Origin: Sordaria brevicollis
Lineage: Eukaryota; Ascomycota; Sordariomycetes; Sordariales; Sordariaceae
Assembly: GCA_033439795.1 (NCBI GenBank)
Contig: JAUTDP010000005.1
Location: 1,054,001 to 1,118,000, forward strand
Length of the DNA: 64,000 bases
Direction: 5' to 3'
This document shows, piece after piece, positions 12,763 to 24,400 of the stretch. Positions within the stretch are counted from its first letter, which is position 1. Each line of letters starts with the position of its first letter. Made by a program: the position numbers and the translations under genes. Below the pieces are notes generated by a model, which was not told the DNA's origin, did no database searches, and worked only from the letters and a program-made list of their open reading frames with translations.

Positions 12763-15700
12763 CCTAAAAGGAATTTATATTTACGTTAATAATAAAATAA
12801 TTACGGCCGCTTTAAAAAAATTAATTAAACGGTTCTTAAAATTATAAAAAGAAAAAAGGTTAATCGATATATTAAATAAAAATATAATAAAAATTCTTTT
12901 AGTAAAGGGTTAATAAAATTATAAAATCGCCGCCCGATTATATCCTTTAAATAAAAAAAATTAAATAATTATCGACGAAATTTTTAATGCCCTTTATAAA
13001 TAAAGTAAAATAAATTAAATAAAGTATATTATATTCTTTATTCACCCGGTTTTCGTTATATAGCGCGAAACGTATATTAGATTAAAAGGCCGCTTAATTA
13101 TCGATTTACGTATTTTTAATAGCTTAATAATCTCTAATAATTACTTATTACTTTTATAAAAGGAGATAATAATTTTTATATATAGAAAATATATTATTAT
13201 AATTATCGATATAATAGCCTTCTTTTATTAATTTAAAATATAATAAAAATACCGCGATTATTTTACCTTTATTATATATTATAGTTTTAAATTATTAACC
13301 GTAATTTAAATAAACTTTAAAAATATATTTTTAAAAGATTATAAAAATTATTATTATATATATATTAATAATATTATTATAATAAGTAATATTATTAATA
13401 AATATATACGCTACTTCGATATTATTTTCTCTTTATTTATATTAAAGAATAATATCCTATTATTAAAGAAATTGTATTTAAATTATCCTAATATTAAACT
13501 TCTCGGTTTTTACGTTAACGGGTTCGGAATATTTATAATAAAAGATTATATTAAAGCTTTTAGGAATTTAACTTTCCTAAATAATTTTAAGGCGTTCGAA
13601 TAATATATTAATAATTTAAGTTTTTTCAAATATTTTATAACCTATTATACCCAATTTATTAAATTATTTTAATTCTAGAAGGTTATATTATTAATATCTA
13701 AACGAAAATAAGGTAAAATCGAAAACGGTAAATTAATTAAACGAATAATATACTACATAAAAACCTTTTTTAAATTTAACCTAACGGAGATCGAATCTTT
13801 CGAAGCTATTTAGAAGGCTATTTACGAAGATCTTATAATTCTTTACTATTTAAACCCTTCCTAGTAAATCTTTTTATAAATTAATAATTCTTTAAAACGT
13901 AATTTTAAAAATATATTATTTTACTTCCGGCCCGAATTTATTTAACCGAAGGAAACCCTATCCCCGCTAATTAAATTATACTTATTATATTTCAAAATAA
14001 AATTTTAATTAAAGTAAAAATCCAATATAATCCTTTTAAATTAAAAGTTACGTATTTAATTTAAATAATTAAAAAATTATATATATAATTCTATATATAT
14101 AAAAAGCTTATTATTATATTTACCGACTATTCCGCTATTAAAAATATAATCGAATAAACGTCCTTACGTACCTCTTTAACCAATTGTGTAAATCGCCGCC
14201 TTATTAATATATTTATATACCTTTCCTAATATAAATTTAAAGTATATTATATCCCTAATAAATTTAATTTCGTACCCGATATATTAAATTAATTTCGGAT
14301 TAAATAAAATATTTTAGGAGAATTCAATCCTAATAACGTCGCCATTTTAAACGATATTTAATATATTTTTTCCGAAGTATAAATATATAATAATATTCGC
14401 AATTAATACGTTATTACGTATAAAAAGGATAAAAAATTCACCCTTATCGTAAATTACCTAACTAAATACAAAATAGTTATTAAGGATAATAAAGTCTTTT
14501 CGAAATTTAATTACCCCTTTTTTATAAAAAACAACTTTATTTATAATTTATAATTAAATAAAATTAAAATACTTTATTTTCCCTATTAATTCGTTAAAAA
14601 TATATTTAACGCTGTTTATAATGAAAAATATTATTTTAAACGAAATTATATACTTTATAATTTATATAGCGTATTTTTTTTTAATAAAATATAATAAATA
14701 AAGTAATATATTAAATATTATTTAATATATTAATTTAATTAAACCGATTAAAATTCGCCAATTAGTAATTATTAATTTATTAAAACCGAAGAATAATTCC
14801 CTATATAAATCATTTTTATCGATTTTATTATTAAACTCCCTAAAATCTCTATAAAAAATATAATTTAATAAATACTTAATTACGTTACTTTCGATTCGTT
14901 TATATTAATTATTAATAAAACTTCGAAATATACCCTCCTTATTCTAAAATATATTATATATACCGCCGAAGAATAAAGCATTATTACTATCCGAATAATA
15001 TTATTCGTAAATTAAGGATTTCCTATTAAAATTATTTTAAATTACAATTACAAATTTACTTTTAATTATTAAAAGGGAATATAAAAGGTATTAAATATTA
15101 AATTATTTATAATTACCGCGTACTACATATTAAATAATAATATTATTAAAAGGAAGAATTAAACGGTTAAAATTATAATTTACTTCTATATATTTACGTA
15201 TAATTTAAAATATAATTAATTAATCGTAATTTTATTTCTCTAAGAGAATTTTAATAGCGTATTTATCGAAACCTTAAAAATATTCCCTTATAAATACTTC
15301 TTTAATTATAAATTAATCGGACCCCTCGATATTTTTATTAATAATATTAATTAACCTTACGCTCTTTAGGATAATTTAATTACGTATAATTATATTCGTT
15401 AAAATATTTAATTAATTATAAATTTCGTTATCGTTAATATTAAAAAATAATATAACGCTTCCTACCGCTAAATTTAATTTAATATTAGCGATTTTATTTT
15501 TTTTAAACTTTATTACAGATATTATTTACCCGGACGCCCCTCCTATAAAATATTTTAATAATATTCTAATCCTTTTAAAATTATTTAGAAAATCGGATAC
15601 TTAATTTATAAATTCGAATTACTTCTATTAATAAAAATTCACCTTATTATTTCCATAATTTATTTAACTTTAATTCTTAAAGAAGCCGATTTATTCGGTC

Positions 15701-16415
15701 GTACGGTTCCCCTTTTAAAACCGATCGAGGATTCCTAAAGTAATTCCAACGATACCCTTAGTAAATAATACGAATTTAATAAAATTATTATATATAAATA
15801 AATTAATAATAAAATTTTCTATTATATTAAATAGAAAGGATATAATTATAAATATAATTAATAAAAGAATATAGAGGATTTATATAAAATAAAGGAATTA
15901 ATAAAGGACTATTAAAAGTATTGGCCCGATAAACGTAAGGATATAATTCGTAAGATTTATATTATTAATTCCCGCTACGTACGCTTCGTAGATAAAAAGG
16001 ATAAGGAGGATTAAAATAAAGGATATTATCGTCGTTCTCCCTATTGGAAGTAATAATAATATTCCTATTAAAAATAATAATTTCTTCTTCTAAGCGCCGG
16101 GACTTAATATAGGATACTTTATTTATTAGTATTATATATAAGATTATTTAAACCGATTAAATTAAATATAAGTATAGGTATACGGGTACTATATCCGTTT
16201 AACCGGCCCGCGGCCCGGTAGTAATTACCTAATAGCCGTTACCGCGACGCAATTAACGTTGCGTCGGACCTACTTTGGGATTTCTATAAAAGATTCCTAT
16301 AGAAAAATAGCCTTCGGCTCGCCTTCTCCTTTTTACATTATCTTTTTTTACTACTTTAATACTACTATTGTTTTTACACGTTTAATATTTAAAGCACCCC
16401 AAGTTACCCTATTAA
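12763..16415 (+). mobile_element. Element E: Ty3/gypsy chromovirus, main part
   Basis: This is the plus-strand gypsy element into which B copy 1 (and probably H) inserted. Pol domains are in normal order to about 15,980. The region 16,000-16,415 holds a GC-richer stretch with the perfect palindrome GACGCAATTAACGTTGCGTC at 16,247-16,266 and is probably the 3' untranslated part and LTR, but I could not define the LTR because its partner is outside the window. The right limit is set by the start of homology to repeat A and may be off by tens of bases. Confidence 0.7.
12768..15980 (+). pseudogene. gag-pol remnant of element E
   Basis: Reverse transcriptase lies at about 13,180-13,690, with IAFFYQFK, YFTFI and a catalytic box now YINNIIIIS (Asp to Asn by RIP). 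RNase H lies at about 14,110-14,320 with FTDYSAIKNIIE, NRRLINIFIYLS and the linker-type end FVPDILN. Integrase occupies about 14,900-15,700. A C-terminal chromodomain at about 15,800-15,930 reads KIFYYIK-x-KGYNYKYN, then IEDLYKIKELIKDY. RIP stops occur throughout. The order RT, RNase H, integrase, chromodomain is that of Ty3/gypsy chromoviruses. Confidence 0.8.
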
Positions 16416-17096
16416 CTATTATTTATTTATTATTTTTTAATTCACTATTTAAATATTATTAAAAAGATTTTATTTTTACTCCGGCCGGGAATCGAACCGA
16501 CCGCTAAAGGGTATATATTATAACCGTACATTTGCTAAGTTAGTTACGACGTTTTATTTAGAAAATAAAATTATTTTTTTTTATTATATACCCATCCGTC
16601 GGATTTTTTTAAAGCCCTTTTTCTCGCCCGGCAGGCAAGCTACGGTCACGTGAGTAGTACCATTATACTCGTTACAATATACTCATCATTTTGATACCCA
16701 TTTTTCCCTACCCTTATCAATAAGCTTTTTAAATTTTTTTTCTATATATTCGTCGGATTTTTTTAAAGCCGTTTTTCTCGCCCGGCAGGTAAGCTACGGT
16801 TACGTGAGTGGTACCATTGTACTCGTCTCAGCTTACTCATCATTTTGGTACCCACTTTGTCTTAATAGGACCCACTTTAGAATATCAAGCCTCGTCCCAT
16901 CTTTAGCACCTTGGCAAAAGTTTAATTCAACCAATTGCAGGTCGAGAAATAGGGATTGTAGTTTCGGGTAGACGGGTAAACTTCGGGAAGATTTTTGGGA
17001 TCGACGTAGGGGGGTCACCGTATTATAGAAGAAGCTACGCTCAACGCTTTACTCCGTGTTTTTTCAACACTTCTCAATATTGAAGCTCCGCTTCAA
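16416..17096 (-). repeat. Repeat A copy 4, 3'-truncated, with tRNA-like cassette
   Basis: Reading on the minus strand from 17096, it begins with the TTGAAGCGGAGCTTCAA palindrome. It then matches copies 1-3 through the GGTACC/CACGTGA core, carries that core twice (about 154 bp apart, CGTCGGA at 16,597 and 16,751), continues into the tRNA-like cassette at 16,480-16,552 and ends in an AT-rich tail. The 3' terminal hairpin module of copies 1-3 is missing; the tail abuts element E. The 61-residue open frame at 16,833-17,018 lies inside it and has no other support. Confidence 0.75.
16480..16552 (-). other. tRNA-like pol III cassette in repeat A copy 4
   Basis: The minus strand has a perfect B box GGTTCGATTCC (16,498-16,488), an A-box-like TAACTAACTTAG (16,546-16,535) at tRNA spacing, and a T5 terminator about 15 bp past the 3' end (16,465-16,461). 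The 3' side CCGGAGT has no complementary 5' acceptor strand and the T-stem pairs imperfectly, so this is more likely a tRNA-derived promoter or pseudo-tRNA than a working tRNA gene. Confidence 0.55.
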
Positions 17097-17127
17097 ATTA
17101 TAATATAAATTTATTAATTAACGCTAT

Positions 17128-17425
17128 TAATACCAGATGGGTATTATAAAGTAATAAAAAAGAATCTTAATTATTATAAACGTATGTAAATTAATAAAGA
17201 AAGAAGAAATTAAAAAGAGGGGAGCTCGCAACGGTCGAAGACTATATATACTACAAGCGCGGGGCAAACCCACTTATATAGGTTAAGCGCGACTACGGTC
17301 GCGGTTACGGTCGTAATGACCGCGCACCCAACTATCGGTCACTATTAATTGCGGGGGGCAGGCAAGCAGGCTATTACGTACCAATATCTTTAATATATAA
17401 TATTTACGATACTATTCTAGAATTA
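17128..17425 (-). repeat. 3' LTR of element D (left copy)
   Basis: It aligns over its full 298 bp with 40675-40972. The core keeps CpA-containing sequence such as GGGGCAAACCCACTTATATA in both copies. GCTAT precedes it directly. Confidence 0.9.
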
Positions 17426-17599
17426 AATACCAGGCCCAAAAAGAATTCCTTTATTAACTTTAATAATAATTAATTATATATATAATAATCCTATGATTCT
17501 TCTATTTTTATATTTTCCTTACACTCTTCTCCTTTATTTATTTCCTCCTTAATTACAAATTACGCTTAGGCAATTTGAAAACTACCTTCTTTATTATTT

Positions 17600-19689
17600 A
17601 CTCCTTATCCTTTTTTAATAATATATTTCCTAAGCGGTTTTAATATTCCTTAATTAAATCTAGAGCGTTATATATTTTATCCTTTAATAATTATTTATTA
17701 TAATTATAATTATAACCCTTCTATTTTACTAAATACTTCTATCTACCCTTCTTTTTATCCTCTATATACTTTAAAATAACCTTTAATTCGTATTCTATAT
17801 CTTCTTCGTCCTCTTTCTATTTTTAATCGTTTATTATAAGGCCGAAAGGTAATAAAGTACAATTAAAAGGATCGTTATTATAGGCGGCGCCTTTTAATTA
17901 AATAATAAATATTATTAAATAAATACCTATTATTTTAAAGGGTAAATCCAATTAGTAGGCTAATTTACTAATATATTTAAAAATTATAAATAGACCGGTT
18001 CGTTATTATAAAAATTTCTAAAAGGGTCGGCTACATAAATAATATCTTTTATATAATTTAAAGAAGACTTTTTTACTAATTTCAAATTCGTATTACTTAT
18101 AATTACTATTATATTATTTTTTAATTACCGTAGTAGTAAAGGTTATTATTAATTAAACGTTTTCCCGAAAACTATTTTAAAGCGCTATATAATTCGAAGG
18201 CTGATTTTTTACTCTAAATAACGACATTAAATACTTCTAAGGGTTTAAAATCGAAGAATTATTCGTAGGGGGATAATTTAATCGAATCGGAGTATATACT
18301 ATTTATATTTTATTATAAATTAAATAATACCTCTATTTAATTAAATTCAAATTTCGCGAAATAATAATACCGGATTGCGATTTCTATATTTTAATTCTAA
18401 TATTCTACTATATTATTACCCTACGGGTAATATACCGTAATTATTAATAATTTAATATTTAATATTTACTATATACCCTTTTAAATATACGATATAAATT
18501 TACAATTACGGTCCGAAATAATTGCCTAAGGTAATCCTTAATTATTTAAAATTAATTCTTTAACTAAAATATATCCTTAATTTTCCATAATATACGTATA
18601 ATAACCTAGAATAAATTTTATTCTTTTAAATAAATAATATAATACTAATATAAGGGTATTAAAGAAATCGAATTTAAAAATATACTAAAGGGTTCCGGAA
18701 ATTACTATTTTAAGTAAATTTATAATAAAATTAATTGCGATAATTTTTATAAATTATATAAATTCGGGGTTAATAGGTTAATAATTTCCGATAATTACTT
18801 CTTAATTTATACAATTTAATTAATATATTAAATAATACTATATATAATTTTTAACGGTTTAAATCTTCTTTATAATAATATATTCTTTAAAATCCTATAT
18901 TATACGGTCTTTACTAAAATAATATTTTTCGTTATAAACGGCATTTAAAATAAATAATACTATAGAATATAATACATATAAACGCCTTATTTTATTTATA
19001 TTAATATTATATAATAACCCGTTTATAATTTTAAAGGGGTACCCGGTATAGGAAATAACGCTATCGACTTTAATAATATTCGGGTAATTCTTAAATTCCT
19101 TTATAATTAATATAAACTTTATATCTTTCGGATAACCGTCTATAAATCCTTCTTTTATAACCTTACTTATTTATACCTTTAATTTAATAAAGAAGGCTAA
19201 TAATATAAATTAAATATCGTTTAGAATAGGGACTTTATCGCTACGACTTTTCTTATTTCCTTTAATAGGTAATTTATTTAAAGTATTAAATACGAAATTA
19301 AATTTTCCGGCGATATAATAAATTTTAAAATCGTATTATAATAAATAAATTAATATATTAATTAATTTATAATTATTTCTATCCGTAAATAATATATCGA
19401 GGATAATTTCTTCGTAAATATTTTTAATAATTATATAATCGGTAAATATAATAATCGGGAAGTTATATAAATATAATAACGTCCTTAATTTTTTAGCGGC
19501 CTAAATTAAATATATTATTTCCATTTCGGAAAGACTATACCGTATTTTTACTTTACTTAAAACTTTATTTAAAAATATAATTAGGAGAATTTAATTAACC
19601 GGAATTAAAATACTAAATTTCCAAATATAATTATCCCGTACGTAGAATAATATTACCCTATATCCTTATTTAAATAAAATATCGTTTTA
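17600..19689 (-). pseudogene. Element D pol, C-terminal half: RNase H, integrase, chromodomain
   Basis: RNase H is at about 19,580-19,380 on the minus strand (RYSLSEMEIIYLI, AAKKLRTLLY, IIIFTDYIIIKNI). Integrase follows, ending in its beta-barrel tail at about 18,000-17,880 (KYISKLAYxLDLPFKI, then an NDPF-type end). A clear chromodomain is at about 17,805-17,640: YELKVILKYIEDKKKGR, KYLVK-x-KGYNYNYN, KIYNALDLIKEY. The aromatic and Trp positions of the domain are partly lost to RIP. The frame is cut at 19,690 by element B copy 2 and resumes at 34,824. Confidence 0.8.
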
Positions 19690-19893
19690 TATTACGGCAC
19701 CAAATTATCGGCAGCGCTCCCCAGGCGTTTTGGCACCGAATTACCAGCGGAGTACAATCGTGCCTACAATTATATCTCCACCTTACTTATATATATAGTC
19801 CGAAAGTAGCATTTTCGCTATTCTCTCTTAATCTTCTCCTCTTCGTATAATAATACGTCTTCTCTAAATTTCTATTAAATTAATATTATAATA
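19690..19893 (+). repeat. 5' LTR of element B copy 2
   Basis: It begins TATTACGGCACC and ends AATATTATAATA. The left half keeps GC-rich blocks (CGGCAGCGCTCCCCAGGCG) that are T/A-converted in the 3' LTR at 34,620, so the two LTRs took RIP unequally. Confidence 0.88.
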
Positions 19894-21081
19894 ATTTATT
19901 ATACTTTTTTATAATTAATAGCCCGGCGTTTATTAAACGTTTTATTTTAATTAATTTATAAAAATAGTGCCGATTTTTTTTAATTAAACTTTATCGAACC
20001 CTTTTTTATAAAATCCTTTATCCTTTTTATTAATTATTATTTCGACCGAATATTACCGACCTTTCGTTAATTTTATAATTAAATTTTATTAATTTTTCTC
20101 CGCCTTTACGTCCGTTTAAATTTAAATCCAATTTTAATTATAAATTTAAATAATTCCGAAATATTTAATACAAATACCCTAAACCTTAATTCTAACGGCG
20201 ACTAATAGGCTTTCGTTATTAATTTCTTTCCTTCCTATAATTAACTTTATATTAATATTACTATTAACGACCTATAGGACGACTTTTTTCGCTTTATAAG
20301 CGTTATAAAAACGGATTTTAAATTCCTCTCCTAATTTTATATTTACCTCAATATTATTAAAATTTAATTTAATTACGCTTAAAATTACGTTTATAACGCT
20401 TAAATCTAAATTATAATAAATTTCGATATAATTTCCTATTCCGAAACCTAATTTCGTAACCGTATTATTAAATTCGTTTAAAAAATTACCGAAGCCCGGA
20501 AATAAACCGATTAAACCCTTTTCTACATTTCCGAATTCGAAATCGCCGTCCGCCTTTAAACCGTTCGGGTTAATATAATTAATTAACGAATTAACGTTAT
20601 TTAATTTTAAATTAACCAATATATTATTAAAATTACATTTTAAATTCGTTAATATATTATTAATTAAATTAATTTTTAACCTCCGTTTATCGCTTTTTTT
20701 TCTTTATTCCCTTCTTTATTTAATTATATTTATAATATTAAACCCTTTATTTTTACCGGCGCCGAATATTCCTTTGCGAAATAATAAGAGGAATATATTA
20801 ATTAGAAATCTTTTATTAGTATTAAATTCGCTATCGATTATATTATTTATTTAATATTTACCGATTAGATTTTCTATATTTCCTAATACCTTTTTAATAA
20901 TATTTTTATATATATTCGCTCTAAAATCGACGTAATTATAACCTCCCTTTAAAATTCTATTATTTAATCTATAAATTTTACTAATTTTCAAAATCTCTTT
21001 AAATAATTCAATTTATATTATATTACTTTTAATATTTATATTAAAATAATTTAGGAAATAAACCGTTTATAATAAAATATT
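19894..21081 (+). pseudogene. gag remnant of element B copy 2 (before element C)
   Basis: It is collinear with 4510-5690 of copy 1. The plus-strand reading keeps gag-like helices in both copies. The 115-residue frame on the opposite strand at 20,272-20,619 is an antisense by-product: in copy 1 the antisense is not open over the same stretch. Element C enters at 21,082. Confidence 0.65.
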
Positions 21082-21388
21082 TATCACAGGGATAGTCAAT
21101 GCAAGGGTAGGTGGTAGATATAGATATGTGTAATTATATAGAGGAAGAAAGAGGAAAAGGAAGAAAGTGTGCGTGGGAGGCCCGCCCTTTATAGGGCGCG
21201 ACGGGAACGCGCTAGTCACGCGCGGTCAGGTAACCCTAACCGTATAGACGGTGAATAGTAACGCAATATCCCGTACGGGCGGGACCATCCCGAATATAGT
21301 AGTACGTCTTAGGAAGCGACCACTATACGAATATAAGCACGTAATAATAATATACCAATTATATATAATTACAACTAAGTTTATAATA
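21082..21388 (-). repeat. 3' LTR of element C (RIP-mutated copy)
   Basis: It begins TATCACAGGGATAG and ends AGTTTATAATA. Compared with the right copy the inner part is lightly mutated, but the last 60 bases are converted, for example CACGTAATAATAATATACC here against CACGTGATGGCAATATGCC on the right. Confidence 0.9.
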
Positions 21389-21439
21389 CTACCTCCCCTC
21401 AAAAGAAACTATATAATTAATTATTATTATATAAAATAA

Positions 21440-24400
21440 TCGAAATCCTTATTAAAAAAGTCTTTATAACCGTTATTCTCAAACGCGGTAACCTCCTCCT
21501 CCTACCGTACTCTTTTTACTATATTTCTATCTCCGGGGTCTCCTCCGGCGTTATAATTATATCCTCCCGTACTCCTCCCGCCTCTTAGGCTTCCCGTACT
21601 TCACGCTTCCTCCGCTTCCTCTCTTCTTCGAACTATTGCGGTAGTACTAGGGTATTTGGGTTTTCCTCGTAAAATCGGCGTATATATTCTAAATATATCG
21701 AAACGTTACTCCTTAATTGCTAATTGGGGGCGTAAGGGGGTACCTATATAACGTAATACTCTTAGAAGCGGCCCTCCTTTTTATAACCGTTAATTTTAAT
21801 AAATTCCTACTCAATCTACTCTTTACCGTCGTTAATACGCTTTAAAGTCCGATTATAATTCGCTTATATATTTTTATTTAATTATAATTATCTTAATAAC
21901 CCATTATCTAATTAACGTTTAATTTTATTAATATAGAAGGTAAGGCTATATTTTATATTACTAGGGAATTCGAGCGTAATAGTATAAATACCGGTACCGG
22001 TAATTGTAAAAGGTCCTTCGAAAAGCGGTACTAATTTAGTATAAAGGCGGCTAGAGTCGAAATTAATAATATCGAATAAAATTCGGTTTCTTAATTTATA
22101 TATTAAGGCGTTTAACCGTCGGGTATTAACGTTATCTTTATAACGTTATTAAATTTTTCGGGCGTTTATTATAATATAATTAAATATTTCCTTAAAACGA
22201 TTAACGATTTTATAAATTTTAAAATACTTTTTCTATTATATTACCGAAATTTCGGGGGGATAAAGTACCGCTAGTTCGACGCCTATACAGGGGTTAAAAT
22301 TATAATTAATAAAAAAGGGGAAGACGCTAATTATTTTAGAAATTTAATTATTATTAACGAATTCCGCAAATAGTAATTAATTAACTTAATTATTTTATAC
22401 TTAAATAATATATATCTTTAAATACTATTCTATTTTTACGTTAATATATTCAATTTGACCGTTTATTATTAGGTAAAAAGTGGAGGATAATTTTAATATA
22501 ATTTCTAACCGTATTAATAAAGTACGTTAAAATATCGAAATAAATTGGGTACTACGGTTAGAAACGATAAAATCGGAAAGGTTATATAGATTATATACTT
22601 ACTTAATAAAACATTCGGCCAATTCTTCGGTAATAAGAATTTTATAGGGGATATAATAGCGTATTTTAATAAAACGGTCAATTACTATAATAACGTATTT
22701 AAATTCTTAGCCGCGGCGTAAATATAGGGTAAAAGGGGTAATATAATCGATAAAAATTTCCTTCTAAGCGGTAAAAGGGACGCCCAACGGTTTTAATAAT
22801 TTATAAGGGGAATAGTATAACGGTTTAATCTTAGTACATTAGAAATATACTTTATAATAAATATAAACCGATTAATATATCCTTAATTAAAAGTACGAAT
22901 AAAATAATAGGTAGAAAGTTTTTTCGCAATTTGGGTAATTAATAAAGGGGGCGTTATAAATACGGCGGATTAATTAAAATTATAATTTTATATCCTTTAA
23001 ATTAACGATAACGGCGCTACAGTAATAAATTCGCCCTTATATTATTCGGTACTCTATAAACGTAATTTTTATTATTTATTTTCGTACTTCTTTAAATTAA
23101 ACGCGGCGCTCGGGGTCTTAAAGGTAGGTTAAAAGGTTTACAAAGAAGATAAATTTTTCGTAAAATTTGGTAATGAAGTTATTTACAGACTTTTCGTTAA
23201 AAATTTCTAAATTGCAAAAACAATATATACCTACGTTAACCTCGGAGTCCGCTTCCGCTTTTATATCGTTTAGTACTTAAATTTTATTAACGAATATATT
23301 TTAATTAAAAAATATTTTATTATAGGCGAGTAAGCGTTCGTTTCCTTCGTAAGGAATGTCTTCTAATTTATAATTAAAGGCGTTAAATCGAATTTAGAAG
23401 GAACTTAATCGATATTTAATCGTAAAATTAAATTATAATAAAAATTAGGATTACCGTATATACCGAAGAGAGAATTACTTATTAACGGTAAACGTTTTTA
23501 AAGTTTTATAATTTATTAATATTTCGAAAAATTATTATACGCCTTCGAATTTTGGCTTTTATTCTTTTAATACTTTAATAATAGCGAATAATTCTTTATT
23601 ATAAATATTATAATTATTTTTAACCGTTGTATATCGTTAATTAAAGTAAGTAATTAGGCGTAAAATACTTTCGTCGTTATATTACGAGAAAATACCGCCG
23701 TATACCCAATTAGAAGCATCGGTTTCAACAATTATCTATTTAAACTAATTATAAATTCGTAGAACGGGACCCGTAATAAATATTTTTTTAAAGGTATTAA
23801 ATAACTTTTGGTATTATTCGGTTTATATTTACGTTATTTTATTTATATCCTTCTTTATAAATTCGTATAATAATCCTACGATAATAAAGAAGTATTTAAT
23901 AAACCGTTGGTAAAAATTTACAAAATTTAAAAAATATTAAAGGGAGCGCTTAGAATTTAAAACCTCCTAAGCGGTAATTATAATAACCTTTTCGGGGTCT
24001 ATTTCGAAACTATTAGGAATAATAATTAAATTTAAATATTTCGTATAAGTAATATAAAATTCGTATTTATCGACGTCGAATTGGAGGCTTACTTTAATTA
24101 TACGGTTTAAAATTTCCGTAACGTAACGGACGTAATCTTTTTCGTTATTAAAATATATTAAAATATTATTTAAGTAAGTAGTAATATAAACGTCCAAAAT
24201 ATTATAAAGTATATTATTAATATAATTTTAGAACGTCTTTAATACGCCTTATAAACCGAATAGGTAAATTATTAATTCGAAAAAGCCGAAATAGGTAATA
24301 AACGCCATAAGCTATTCGTATCCCTCCTTAACCCAAATGCGATTAAACGTAATAATAACGTTGAATTTAGTAAAGATTTTCGCTTTATAGATAATATCGA

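Noticed and set aside
16247..16266. Perfect 20-bp palindrome as a regulatory operator
   Set aside because: It lies in the presumed 3' LTR region of element E with no gene nearby; noted only as a structural feature.
16480..16552. Functional tRNA gene
   Set aside because: The A and B boxes and terminator are present, but the 3' acceptor strand CCGGAGT has no 5' partner and the T-stem mispairs, and the unit sits in a multi-copy repeat.
20272..20619. 115-residue minus-strand open frame
   Set aside because: It is antisense to gag of element B copy 2, and the matching antisense stretch in copy 1 (about 4,890-5,240) is interrupted. RIP removes CAA/CAG/TGG-derived stops unevenly and leaves such frames by chance.
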